Below the pieces are notes generated by a model. That model was not told the DNA's origin and made no database searches. It saw only the letters and a list, made by a program, of their open reading frames with translations. Source: Littorina saxatilis (Eukaryota; Mollusca; Gastropoda; Littorinimorpha; Littorinidae). From it: a stretch of DNA of 64,000 nucleotides. A program made the translations under genes and the position numbers. This document shows positions 54,901-64,000 of this stretch, piece after piece (the stretch's first letter is position 1; every line of letters begins with the position of its first letter). Where the stretch lies: contig NC_090250.1 in assembly GCF_037325665.1 (NCBI RefSeq), positions 47,583,627-47,647,626 on the forward strand, given 5' to 3'.

Positions 54901-57414
54901 TGTCGAGATCGCCGGTGAAGCTTTCGAAATTAGTCTCCCGCGAAAAAAAAAACCAACAAAAAAACCTCGAGCGTCGCATAACAGTCGTACCGTTTGTAAA
55001 ACGATCAAAGTCATACCCTTTTGCCTTTCAAGTCTACGTTATTATACCTCTTGGCAAAATAATTGTTACTTACCGACACCCTTTCAAGAGCGTCTCGTAC
55101 GTGATTTGGGGGGGTCAGAGGGTATAATACCTCCAATTTACGTGATGTGGAACCCTGCAAAATATGTTATTGTGTATGATTTTTTTTTATCCAGATACTT
55201 GCGGCAAAAATGGACTACTACCCTCATTACACCAGAGGTAGGAGGATGTGTGGTCCTCATGGCTTTACGCAATAATTCAGGTAAGAAAAGCTAAGACAAA
55301 AACTTGCATGAATTATTTCCAGTTAATCAAAGTGACTACCTTAACCTTTAGCCTGCCCTTCAGAGCCAAAATGAAGTATTGCCAGTCATAGTATCATAAT
55401 TATGACTGGCAATACTTCATTTTGGCTTTATTATGAGTGGACTTACTGCTGTTTGACTTTGGAGGGCAGAGCTAGAATGGACACTTTCCTTCGTCGCTTT
55501 GATGCGGATGTAATGCCTTCACTACGGTTCTTGCCAGACACAGCTTTTTGATCTGATGAGGCCCCCACCTGTTCAATTACACATTAAGTGATTAACATGC
55601 TTCCATTTGAAACTTCGAAGTCTTCATCGGGGATTGACGCCCGACAAAAGCTAATTGAAGCCCGACGGAGCGAAGCGACGGAGGCTTCAATTACTTTAGA
55701 CTTTGGGAGAGCGTCAATCCACGATGAAGACCGAGAAGTTTCAAATGGAAGCATGTTAATGTTATTGTAATTGAATGTCAGTGTTACAGAAGTTCAGCCA
55801 CTGGTCATGGAAAATTAAAGTGTATTTATTGGTAAGGGAATTTGATAAACTTTTATGGGTTGATCTATGAACATTCCAGATGAAAAGTCTTTAAACGAGT
55901 CAAAATTGATGTGAACAAAAACATTCATCATACTACAAAATTCTTCAAGTTCAACCTAATAAAACAAAAACCAGCACCCCTTTGTCACATTTGTGTTGGG
56001 AACACACTGACCACTAGCAATATCTGCAACTTGATAAGATGGTCACATGGGGGGGGGGGGGTGGGGGGGGTGGACATGCACGTTGAGGCAACACAAAATA
56101 TTTTTTTTGTGTATGCTTTTTTTTATCCAGATACTTGCGGCAAAAATGGACTACTACCCTCATTACACCAGAGGTAGGAGGATGAGTGGTCCTCATGGCT
56201 TTACGCAATAATTCAGGTAAGAAAAGCTAAGACAAAAACTTGCATGAATTATTTCCAGTTAATCAAAGTGACTACCTTTAGCCTGCCCTTCAAAGCCAAA
56301 AACCGGCACGGTTGGCCTAGTGGTAAGGCGTCCGCCCGTGATCGGGAGGTCGTGGGTTCGAACCCGGCCGGGTCATACCTAAGACTTTAAAATTGGCAAT
56401 CTAGTGGCTGCTCCGCCTGGCGTCTGGCATTATGGGTTAGTGCTAAGCCTGGTTGGTCCGGTGTCAGAATAATGTGACAGGGTGAGACATGAAGCCTGTG
56501 CTGCGACTTCTGTCTTGTGTGTGGCGCACGTTATATGTCAAAGCAGCACCGCCTTGATATGGCCCTTCGTGGTCGGCTGGGCGTTAAGCAAACAAACAAA
56601 CAAAAATCAAAGCCAAAATGAAGTATTGCCAGTCATATTATCATAATTATGACTGGCAATACTTCATTTTGGCTTTATTATGAGTGGACTTACTGCTGTT
56701 TGACTTTGGAGGGCAGAGCTAGAATGGACACTTTCCTTCGTCGCTTTGATGCGGATGTAATGCCTTCACTACGGTTCTTGCCAGACACAGCTTTTTGATC
56801 TGATGAGGCCCCCACCTGTTCAGTTACACATTAAGTGATTAACATGCTTCCATTTGAAACTTCGAAGTCTTCATCGGGGACTGACGCCCGACAAAAGCTA
56901 ATTGAAGCCCGACAGAGCGAAGCGACGGAGGGCTTCAATTACTATAGACTTTGGGAGGGCGTCAATCCACGATGAAGACCGAGAAGTTTCAAATGGAAGC
57001 ATGTTAATGTTATTGTAATTGAATGTCAGTGTTACAGAAGTTCAGCCACTGGTCATGGAAAATTAAAGTGTATTTATTGGTAAGGGAATTTGATAAACTT
57101 TTATGGGTTGATCTATGAACATTCCAGATGAAAGTCTTTAAACCGAGTCAAAATTGATGTGAACAAAAAAACATTCATTACTACAAAATTCTTCAAGTTC
57201 AACCTAATAAAACAAAAACCAGCACCCCTTTGTCACATTTGTGTTGGGAACACACTGACCACTAGCAATATCTGCAACTTGATAAGATGGTCACATGGGG
57301 GAGGGGGGGGGGTGGACATGCACGTTGAGGCAACACAAAATATTTTATTGTGTATGCTTTTTTTTATCCAGGTACTTGCGGCAAAAATGGACTACTACCC
57401 TCATTACACCAGAG
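51952..57414 (+). CDS. First exons of an unrecognised gene, third exon in triplicate
   Basis: Exon 1, 51952-52046: AAG-ATG start, MAEQSRPALKNGDSRGSGYQ and DDVTDGPETDE, donor GAACG|GTAATC. Exon 2, 54630-54682, after TCTCACAG: completes Arg, then EEVIGMVKRMSPSMLKS, donor AATCAG|GTATCG. Exon 3 has three alternatives at 55195-55237, 56131-56173 and 57372-57414, each after TTTATCCAG and before CAGAG|GTAGGA, reading DTCGKNGLLPSLHQ (the third starts G in place of D). All junctions are in phase. The acidic Ser/Gly-rich start looks disordered. I do not recognise the protein; the next exon, needing phase 2, was not found. The assembly gap lies in intron 1. Confidence 0.5.
52381..52965 (+). mobile_element. 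LINE reverse-transcriptase fragment
   Basis: Encodes the fingers of a non-LTR reverse transcriptase: KSTGKDPISYKMIQHFP, NTIPKAWKEALVIAIPK, SSYRPISITPHIGKIYERII and KNRLEHYLEKHGIIP. This is the Jockey/CR1-like order. It stops before the catalytic YADD box. The flanking sequence is from a different repeat, so the fragment was inserted or captured. Confidence 0.9.
53018..53345 (-). mobile_element. Short insertion with (TTCAAG)n end
   Basis: Starts with TTCAAGTTCAAGTTCAAG and AGTCCATAACCCATGGGGGC; the rest is AT-rich. If the hexamer is a 3' tail, it is a reversed LINE end. A short minus-strand ORF ends in NRICNSF. Confidence 0.45.
53532..53731. other. Assembly gap (200 N)
   Basis: Exactly 200 N, probably a placeholder of arbitrary length. 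It lies at the right edge of an AT-rich repeat. Confidence 0.99.
53732..54105 (+). mobile_element. LINE-like 3' end sharing its tail with SINEs
   Basis: An ORF end (AVPQLFLRVG, then LKTQFSRSWLRLSCS and a stop) is followed by a 3' UTR ending GCTTAGAACTGTACCCACGG, GATATAAGC-like text and (ATTG)n. The last 60 bases match the SINE ends at 25115-25175 and 29200-29262. Confidence 0.65.
54106..54629. other. Intron sequence, nothing recognised
   Basis: AT-rich, no repeat identified. Confidence 0.45.
54683..55157. other. Intron sequence, nothing recognised
   Basis: No feature is supported; includes TTGGGGGGGTCAG near 55108. Confidence 0.45.
55195..55237 (+). CDS. Exon 3, copy A
   Basis: 43 nt, in the unit without the SINE. 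The acceptor has a T8 tract. Same 15-residue peptide as copy B. Confidence 0.42.
55364..55427. repeat. 64-bp hairpin, copy A
   Basis: AGCCAAAATGAAGTATTGCC pairs with GGCAATACTTCATTTTGGCT across a TCATAG-TATGA centre. Repeated at about 56611-56674 and 57854-57917. Confidence 0.95.
55592..55759. mobile_element. 168-bp fold-back element, copy A
   Basis: TTAACATGCTTCCATTTGAA and TTCAAATGGAAGCATGTTAA are the ends. Inside, GATTGACGC pairs with GCGTCAATC around CGACGGAGCGAAGCGACGG. Copies follow in units B and C. Confidence 0.9.
56131..56173 (+). CDS. Exon 3, copy B
   Basis: Identical over the exon to copy A. A SINE lies downstream in the same unit. Confidence 0.42.
56302..56606 (+). mobile_element. 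tRNA-derived SINE in unit B
   Basis: Head GGTTGGCCTAGTGGTAAGGC, B box GTGGGTTCGAACCCGG, tail GTTAAGCAAACAAACAAAC. Target duplications TCAAAGCCAAAA lie at 56290-56301 and 56607-56618. Confidence 0.94.
57372..57414 (+). CDS. Exon 3, copy C
   Basis: One base differs from A and B: GTACTT for ATACTT, giving Gly for Asp at the junction codon. A SINE follows as in copy B. Confidence 0.42.
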
Positions 57415-57541
57415 GTAGGAGGATGAGTGGTCCTCATGGCTTTACGCAATAATTCAGGTAAGAAAAGCTAAGACAAAAACTTGCATGAATTATTTCCAGT
57501 TAATCAAAGTGACTACCTTTAGCCTGCCTTCAAAGCCAAAA

Positions 57542-57849
57542 ACCGGCACGGTTGGCCTAGTGGTAAGGCGTCCGCCCCGTGATCGGGAGGTCGTGGGTTC
57601 GAACCTCGGCCGGGTCATACCTAAGACTTTAAAATTGGCAATCTAGTGGCTGCTCCGCCTGGCGTCTGGCATTATGGGGTTAGTGCTAGGCCTGGTTGGT
57701 CCGGTGTCAGAATAATGTGACTGGGTGAGACATGAAGCCTGTGCTGCAACTTCTGTCTTGTGTGTGGCGCACGTTATATGTCAAAGCAGCACCGCCCTGA
57801 TATGGCCCTTCGTGGTCGGCTGGGCGTTAAGCAAACATACAAACAAAAA
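57542..57849 (+). mobile_element. tRNA-derived SINE in unit C
   Basis: Same family, same insertion point and same target duplication (57530-57541, 57850-57861) as in unit B, so it was copied with the unit and did not insert separately. Confidence 0.94.
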
Positions 57850-58262
57850 TCAAAGCCAAAATGAAGTATTGCCAGTCATATTATCATAATTATGACTGGC
57901 AATACTTCATTTTGGCTTTATTATGAGTGGACTTACTGCTGTTTGACTTTAGAGGGCAGAGCTAGAATGGACACTTTCCTTCGTCGCTTTGATGCGGATG
58001 TAATGCCTTCACTACGGTTCTTGCCAGACACAGCTTTTTGATCTGATGAGGCCCCCACCTGTTCAGTTACACATTAAGTGATTAACATGCTTCCATTTGA
58101 AACTTCGAAGTCTTCATCGGGGATTGACGCCCGACAAAAGCTAATTGAAGCCCGACGGAGCGAAGCGACGGAGGGCTTCAATTAGACTTTGGGAGGGCGT
58201 CAATCCACGATGAAGACCGAGAAGTTTCAAATGGAAGCATGTTAATGTTATTGTAATTGAAT

Positions 58263-58730
58263 CTGACGACAATCTCTTTCCTGCTTTCATGCGGTTGTAA
58301 ACAGACAGAATTGGTTCTGTTCTGTTCACACACTACTTTCAGTCCACCTACCTGCAAGGGTCAAGTCCCAAGAAATGTCTCTGTATTCCTATCGTATCAC
58401 TCTGCTCCTGTTTTGTTTTCTTTCACACACATTTTCCTTCTTTTTTGACGGATTTCTGGACAGCAAACTCTAAAACAAATTCTTTTCATCACAAAAGCGA
58501 TCTTTGGAATTGACTGACGTAGTCCGGAAGAATTCATGCATTAACTTACGTCACGTACTCAACGTCATCACTTCGCATACCTTATGGTCTCGGTATTTCG
58601 TTGGCCTTCATATTTCCTACTTGTAAAATGACCCTCAAAGCTAACCGAGACTAGTTGAGGCTGTATCAATACGCCTCGCCAGCAGGTTGTTAATGGGATT
58701 TTTAGCGAGTGGTTATCGACAATTGTAATA
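58263..58730. other. Non-coding, nothing recognised
   Basis: Unique-looking AT-rich sequence. No supported exon. Confidence 0.45.
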
Positions 58731-59025
58731 CAATCAAGTTTGCGTTTTAATGAAACAGATCCTGTGATTGGTCAGAATGTCCCAACTCATTACAAATTAC
58801 CGGTGACTAATTGTCGATAGCCACTAGCTAAAAAATTCATTAACAACCTGCTCCGCACACTCGTGAATTACCAAGAGGCTGCAAATACCTCGTGGTTATT
58901 TTCCACTAATCAACTCGTGGTCAATGTTTAAGCTCTATTTAATGACCGGTAATTTTTAATGAGTTTGGGCATTCTGACCAATCACAGGATCTGTTTCATT
59001 AAAACGCAAACTTGATTGAATTACA
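58731..59025. repeat. Inverted repeat, about 85-bp arms
   Basis: CAATCAAGTTTGCGTTTTAA with GATCCTGTGATTGGTCAGAA on the left returns inverted at 58965-59025 (TTCTGACC, AATCACAGGATCTG, AAAACGCAAACTTGATTG). Smaller inverted words (GACTAATTGTCGATAGCCAC) lie between them. Fold-back element. Confidence 0.85.
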
Positions 59026-59220
59026 ATTAACATTAACCAGAAAAGCCTTTTAACATATGATAATTATAAGAATAACTTTGAATGTAATTAGAAAATTGTT
59101 TGCCATTTGAAGAATATTCATACCATAAGACTAAATTGTTGAAAAGTGTCAAATGTACTGAAAGTAGATGGCTTTGTCAACTGACCATAAATACAATTGG
59201 TTCTTGTGCCTGTTGTATAG

Positions 59221-59366
59221 GAGCACCTGAAAGAGAAGGAACAATGGAACAGAAAGTACCAGCAGGAGGTCGACAGTCTGTCATTCCGCAACTAGCAGCT
59301 GTCCAAACGAGTGTGGTACTGCAAGAGGAGCTGGAGGCCGTCGAGTCACAGAAGAAAAAACACAAG
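59221..59366 (+). pseudogene. PPP1R21-like: PPP1R21-like (KLRAQ) coiled-coil exon, disrupted
   Basis: Between GTTGTATAG and CACAAG|GTTGGC the plus strand reads EHLKEKEQWNRKYQQEVDSL, SFRN, stop, QLSKRV, and in another frame VLQEELEAVESQKKKHK. PPP1R21 (endosomal FERRY-complex subunit) has at its N-terminus a segment like KLQQEMDSLTFRNLQLAKRV followed by LLQDEL and a Lys-rich stretch. The length is 146 nt where 147 fits: one base is missing after RV, and TAG stands where Gln or Leu is expected. Either a decayed copy or two assembly errors. No other PPP1R21 exon was found nearby. Confidence 0.6.
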
Positions 59367-60099
59367 GTTGGCACATTTCTTTAAAGCAGTAAAGCGGTAA
59401 TCAAGACACCAGCATTGACTTGACAGATACAGATTTCCTCTTCGTTGAATAGGGTTGAAGGCATGGCTATCATATTCCTTGGTGGTGGCAATTCCGTTCA
59501 ATATGTTTTTGTAACGTCGTGAAATATATACTCTTCCCATAAAACTGAAAGCTTAGTGTTACTGCGACTTCATTTTATCATACTTATTTTCATAGTGTGG
59601 CATTTTTCGGTTCTCGTCTTTGTTTTGCCAATACATTAACCTTTACTTTAATTGTTTAAAGTTTTAACAAAAACTTACAATGGTAGGAACCCAAGAAAAA
59701 GTCCACCCCTCTGCTTTTTGAATGTAATCTATACCTGACTAAGTTTCAAATGTACATTAGTATTAGATAGGCCATGAAGCCTGTAAATGCCCCTTCTTGA
59801 TCTTGTGATCATTTTATTGATTTATAGTACAGAAAAGGGAACCCGTAAGATTTTGCCATATTTTGTACTCTTGATTTTCTAAATTACGATTGATACGGTC
59901 TGTGGAAAAAAAGAGAAATAATTCCTAGACTTCTTGAGTTTCTACTTTCGGTTCACTCAGTTAGTGTAAAAAAACAACCTGTTACTATGGCCATTTTGAA
60001 TCTCGTATGAAGTGACTAAACGAGATCAGTTGCGTTGATCAGCTCAAAGCGTGGAAAGCTCAATTTTTATCATGCAAAAACAACAACAAAGAGGTGGAT
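59367..60099. other. Non-coding, nothing recognised
   Basis: AT-rich sequence; no exon supported. Confidence 0.5.
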
Positions 60100-60540
60100 C
60101 CTCAGCAGGAGCAAAGAAAAAGGCTGTTCGGGAACAGGAATTCCTTTCAACGTATGTTTTCCAAGTTTGACATCGATAGACACTGCATGTCAAAGCTAGA
60201 CTCATAGGGATCCTGAAATTGACAACACCAAGAAAAGCCGCTGCCAGCATGAGGAGCATCACAGACTTTGTCTTTTGCAAAAGATCTACCCGAGGAACAG
60301 GGTGCAGTACATGCCAAAGCGATGTTATCCGAGCTGATAGTGAAAATGAATTTGTCATTGAGCACAGCAGATGTGATTTTACAAGCTGTCAAAAGTGTGT
60401 TTCCTGTCTTAAACATCGCGCAGAAGTCTAAGTGTTCCTGCAAGAAGGCTACAGCAATGATGAAACAGATGTCTAATGACATTAGGTCTTCTCTTAAAGA
60501 AAAAATCACAAAGATTTCCATCTTTTTTTTTTATCAATGA
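60100..60540 (+). mobile_element. hAT-like transposase fragment
   Basis: Plus-strand frames give KAAASMRSITDFV and then, in a shifted frame, EEQGAVHAKAMLSELIVKMN, LSLSTADVILQAVKSVFP and KSKCSCKKATAMMKQMSND. The order (Ser/Lys lead, acidic helix, hydrophobic SAD-type box, ...FP...KIA...C..KT..) is that of hAT-related transposase-like proteins widespread in animals. One frameshift separates the two parts. Family-level call only; a domesticated gene is not excluded. Confidence 0.5.
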
Positions 60541-60728
60541 CGGTGTGTGCAGCATGTTTGAAATGAATGATTAAAAGTTATGTGGAGTACTCTCATTTTT
60601 GAAAATGCACGTAGCTTTTTTTTTGTTAAACTCCATGGCAAAATTGAGGTCCCAAGGTCTGTATTACAATATATATATATATGCAACACATGCTTCTGTC
60701 AGTTAAAAGATATGATTTGTTTTATCAG

Positions 60729-61381
60729 CCTCATCTGGAGATGTACTGGTACCTCAGGCCTCATCTGGAGATGTACCAGTATTGCCAGCCTCATTTGGAG
60801 ATGTACAAGTATTGCCAGCCTCGTCTGGAGATGTACTAGTATCACAAGCCTTATCTGGAGATGTACCAGTATCACCAGCCTCATCTGGAGATGTACCGCC
60901 ATCACCAGCCTCATCTGGAGATTTACCAGTATCACCAGCCTTATCTGGATATGTACCAGTTTCACCAGTCTTATCTGGACATGTACCAGTATCACCAGCC
61001 TCATCTGGAGATGTACCGCTATCACCAGCCAGCCTTATCTGGAGATGTACTGATACCACCAACCTCATCTGGAGATGTACCGCTATCACCAGCCTTATCT
61101 GGAAATGTACCGATACCACCAGCCTCATCTGGAGATGTACCGCTATCACCAGCCTCATCTGGAGATGTACCGCTATCATCAGCCTCATCTGGAGATGTAC
61201 CGCTATCACCAGTCTTATCTGGAAATGTACCGATACCACCAGCCTCATCTGGAAATGTACCGATACCACCAGCCTTATCTGGAGATGTACTGATACCACC
61301 AGCCTCATCTGGAGATGTACCGCTACCAAAGCCTCATCTGGAAATGTACCGATACCACCAGCCTCATTTGGAGATGAACAG
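60729..61381 (+). repeat. 30-bp in-frame tandem repeat, about 22 copies, perhaps exonic
   Basis: The unit GCCTCATCTGGAGATGTACC plus AGTATCACCA encodes ten residues (ASSGDVPVSP in one frame, LIWRCTSITS and HLEMYQYHQP in the others). It follows TTTGTTTTATCAG and ends GATGAACAG|GTACGA, so it could be one long exon. All three plus frames and several minus frames are open. One 4-base insertion near 61025 and one missing residue near 61326 break any one frame, which argues against strong coding constraint. Confidence 0.6.
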
Positions 61382-61441
61382 GTACGAAAAGCATTGTGAT
61401 TTTGAACTTACTCACGGGTTACCTCCATATGAAATTGACCG

Positions 61442-61502
61442 TTTTTGTTTGTTTATTTGTTGCTTAACGTCCAGCCGACTACGCAGAGCCATATCAGGAC
61501 GA
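61442..61502 (-). mobile_element. 5'-truncated SINE tail
   Basis: Reverse copy of the end of the 56302 family (GCTTAACGTCCAGCCGACTA, GCCATATCAGGAC) with target duplications AAATTGACCG at 61432-61441 and 61503-61512. Confidence 0.85.
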
Positions 61503-61601
61503 AAATTGACCGCTTTTATTTTTAAACTTTCCAGGAAATGGGATTTAGCCACCTCTAGGTCGATGTTGTCAGTCTAATGAAATTGGAGAAAAGGCACCAA
61601 T

Positions 61602-62025
61602 GGGTGGCCGAGTGGTAACGCACTTGCGCTCGGAAGTGAGTTCGACCCTGTGTCGGGGCGTTAGCAATTTTCTCCCCCCTTTCCTAACCTAGGTGGTGGG
61701 TTCAAGTGCTAGTCTTTCGGATGAGACGAAAAACCGAGGTCCCTTCGTGTACACTACATTGGGGTGTGCACGTTAAAGATCCCACGATTGACAAAAGGGT
61801 CTTTCCTGGCAAAATTGTATAGCCATAGATTAAAAAAATGTCCACCAAAATACCCGTGTGACTTTGAATAATAGGCCGTGAACAGTAGGATATGCGCCGA
61901 AATGGCTGCGATCTGCTGGTCGATGTGAATGCGTGATGTATTGTGTAAAAAAATCCATCTCACACGGCGCCTTGAGTCCGAGTCTGGAGATACGCGCGCG
62001 ATATAAGACTTCATATAACCCATAC
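61602..62025 (+). mobile_element. tRNA-derived SINE, 12-bp deletion in head
   Basis: Same family as 48203. The head lacks the GAGAGGTTGC part of the tRNA-like region (CTCGGAAGTGAGTTCGACCC), so its internal promoter is probably damaged. It ends GCGCGATATAAGACTTCATA. Confidence 0.88.
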
Positions 62026-62344
62026 TTGTCGGTCGCCCTATGCCTAAGTGGAATGTTTTGTATAATGGGAGCTTTAGGGCAACATTTGGCTTTAACACAC
62101 ACACACGTACATATATAGATTGGTTGAATTTAGAATAAAAAGAAAGTATGTAAAAGTCACAACATTCTTACACGTACTCGCATTCACTACCAAGAAACTG
62201 TTAATTTTTAGGATAGTTGGACATTAACTACAGTACCTGTGTAATCCAGAAAAACACACAAGATAAGCACATAATTGAGGCAAGTCAGGACCATTATGAT
62301 GATCTGTGTCAAAAGCATCACATTTATTTTAACACGAATATTTA

Positions 62345-62660
62345 TTGGACCATAGTGGCCGAGTGGGCTGCTTGCAGTCTCACTCAATGACAAAGTTAAG
62401 CAATGCCGAGCCTAGCCAAGTACTTGGATAAGTGACTGTCTGAGTTGTACACTGCTGTTAACTTGACCCCTCATGGAGGGCGGTGTCTCACTACTCTTTG
62501 GATGAGATTTTAAAGGGAGGTCTATTCAGTATTCTGAGTACATATATGCACTCAAAATCAAGCTTGGACTTGATCCTGACGCCAATGTCCAACTCGGGTC
62601 AATGCAACCTGCAGAAACACACCCAGCATGCATCATAGTCTCAGAATAATCAAAATGATG
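62345..62660 (+). mobile_element. 5S-rRNA-derived SINE
   Basis: AAAGTTAAGCAATGCCGAGC and CAAGTACTTGGATAAGTGAC align with the internal promoter region of 5S rRNA (AAGCTAAGCAGGGTCGGGCC, TTAGTACTTGGATGGGAGAC). The preceding GTGGCCGAGTGG stretch and a 200-bp body complete it. It is too diverged and too long to be a 5S gene. Confidence 0.75.
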
Positions 62661-62809
62661 ATTGTGGAGACTCAACGAAAGGCAGGTGTGCTAAGCTGCC
62701 ATAGTATTATGGGAAATGATTCTATTGTTATTGCAAATTTGTCTGGAAGCATGTGTCGACATAAGCTTGTATGTCTGCTTGATAGAGAATGGGATCTGGG
62801 TTGTCAGTA

Positions 62810-63025
62810 AAATGAAATTTGAGATTTTAAAAGAATCACCAAACCTTAGGGCGACAAAATATAAGTTGAAAGTATTGTACAATTGGAGCTTTACCTTTAG
62901 GACGACATTTGGTTGACCTAACTCCCCTATAGGATTTAACACAATATATATATATATGTTATAATTTTGGTTGCCCTAATCAAAAGTATTGTATAATGGG
63001 AGCTTTAGGGCGACATTTGGCGAAT
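62810..63025. repeat. Dispersed repeat TTGTA(C/T)AATGGGAGCTTTAGG
   Basis: The phrase GTATTGTATAATGGGAGCTT with GGGCGACATTTGG occurs at 62870, 62985 and 63745, and a diverged version at 62050. An undetermined repeat family. Confidence 0.6.
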
Positions 63026-63084
63026 TGGATCTGGGTTGTTACTAAAATGACATTTTACTTTTTTGAGATTTTTTTTTTTATACA

Positions 63085-63645
63085 CGTTTTTATTGAGTCA
63101 CTTGAGAAAAAGTGACTCTATGTAATCGGTCAGTGTTAGTCTGTCCGGCCGGCCGTCCGGCCGGCCGTCCGTAGACACCACCTTAACGTTGGACTTTTCT
63201 CGGAAACTATCAAAGCGATCGGGCTCATATTTTGTTTAGTCGTGACCTCCAATGACCTCTACACTTTAACGATGGTTTCGTTGACCTTTGACCTTTTTCA
63301 AGGTCACAGGTCAGCGTCAAAGGAAAAATTAGACATTTTATATCTTTGACAAAGTTCATCGGATGTGATTGAAACTGTGTAGGATTATTCTTTACATCAA
63401 AGTATTTACATCTGTAGCCTTTTACGAACGTTATCAGAAAAACAAGGGAGATAACTAGCCTTTTCTGTTCGGCAACACACAACTTAACGTTGGGCTTTTC
63501 TCGGAAACTATAAAAGTGACCGGGCTCAAATTTTATGTGAACGTGACTCATTGTGTTGTGAATAGCAATTTCTTCCTGTCCATCTGATGCCTCATATAAT
63601 ATTCAGAACTGCGAAAGTGACTCGATCGAGCGTTTGCTCTTCTTG
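63085..63645. mobile_element. Repeat bounded by AGTGACT motifs
   Basis: Starts GAGTCACTTGAGAAAAAGTG and ends AAGTGACTCGATCGAGCG with TTTGCTCTTCTTGTTTC. Inside, the phrase AACGTTGGACTTTTCTCGG recurs about 300 bp apart (63186, 63487). The (GGCCGGCCGTCC) run near 63145 is GC-rich. The family was not identified. Confidence 0.55.
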
Positions 63646-63803
63646 TTTCTTCTTGGTACACGACATCAACATCAGACAGCAACACTTTTTTTTAGATTTG
63701 AAAGGAAGCACCAAACCTTAGGGCGAAAAAAATATGTGAAAGTATTGTACAATAGGAGCTTTAGGATGACATTTGGTCGACCTAGCTCCCCTGTGGGATT
63801 TAA

Positions 63804-64000
63804 AGGCAGAGTAAGCCTCCCGTAAACCATCACAGATGCGGTCAGGCTTTTACACACAGTACAAACACCATTTCCTTTAAACACTCACCAATTGAGAACA
63901 TCCTAGGTGCCCTCCGTAAAGAGCGAACAATTTTCAAAGAATTTATTTTTGCGTGGTTTATCTTACCCCTGAGCCATCGTGAACCCGTGTGATCCAGTTT
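63804..64000. mobile_element. Left end of a second TTAA element, cut by the window edge
   Basis: After TTTAA it reads AGGCAGAGTAAGCCTCCCGT and follows the 50556 element through CTTTTACACACAGTAC, GTAAAGAGCGAACAATTT and GAGCCATCGTGAACCCGTG, where the window stops. Confidence 0.88.

Larger units (their letters stand above)
55158..58262 (+). repeat. Tandem triplication of a 0.94-kb unit
   Basis: Unit A is 55158-56093, B is 56094-57335 and C is 57336-58262 (truncated at its right end). Copies are about 97-99% alike apart from a SINE present in B and C only. Each unit carries a candidate exon, a 64-bp perfect hairpin and a 168-bp fold-back element. Confidence 0.95.

Noticed and set aside
60219-60431. 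A PIP-box-like RSITDFV motif and Emi1-like cysteine pattern
   Set aside because: The neighbouring frame gives a better and longer match to hAT-like transposase proteins, so the cysteine-rich frame is probably out of frame.

Overview
This window is gene-poor, repeat-dense eukaryotic DNA, most likely from a marine gastropod mollusc. The reasons are short exons with GT-AG introns, an invertebrate-type single-cysteine-cluster Toll-like receptor, and many tRNA-derived SINEs with (ATTG)n, (GAAA)n or (CAAA)n tails. One dispersed repeat starts GTCGCGTAAGGCGAAAAT; I remember it as abundant in littorinid-type snails, but that is recollection and not a search. There is one 200-base assembly gap at 53532-53731.

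Layout. 1-6050: short tandem arrays, a tRNA-derived SINE and an inverted-repeat element. 6052-18701, minus strand: a complete six-exon Toll-like receptor gene (signal peptide, LRRs, C-terminal LRR cap, one membrane span, TIR), with a modelled protein of 757 residues. Its introns hold a 26-bp minisatellite of about 73 copies, a SINE, a LINE split by a DNA element, and a possible small plus-strand gene. 19863-19970: an orphan exon resembling the UFSP C78 peptidases. 22569-27704, plus strand: a complete three-exon gene for a 153-residue protein with a C-terminal cysteine-rich finger, its last intron filled by minisatellites. 27705-42370: SINEs, a 3-kb pyrimidine minisatellite and several inverted-repeat elements. 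42378-44404: the last two exons of an unrecognised plus-strand gene. 44490-51300: a Tc1-like relic, tandem arrays and a TTAA-flanked inverted-repeat element. 51952-57414: the first exons of another plus-strand gene, its third exon present three times through a tandem duplication of 0.9-1.2 kb. 59221-59366: a PPP1R21-like coiled-coil exon with one stop and one frameshift. 60100-64000: a hAT-like relic, a 30-bp array, SINEs (one 5S-rRNA-derived) and the left half of another TTAA element.

The most striking pattern is that several minisatellites are made from the edges of exons. In the receptor gene, about a dozen copies of the exon-4 acceptor and 5' coding end lie in tandem, the exon-5 donor is present three times at 34-bp spacing, the end of the ORF with its stop is amplified about ten times as a 62-bp unit, and a SINE target-site duplication has doubled the exon-3 donor. 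In the cysteine-finger gene the last-exon acceptor plus about 56 coding bases is repeated five times, and a longer related array lies upstream. The functional edge is always at one end of the array. This looks like a recurrent local process, and I have not seen it described in this form.

All gene models here are read by eye from splice signals, phase and protein similarity. No alignment or RNA evidence was available.
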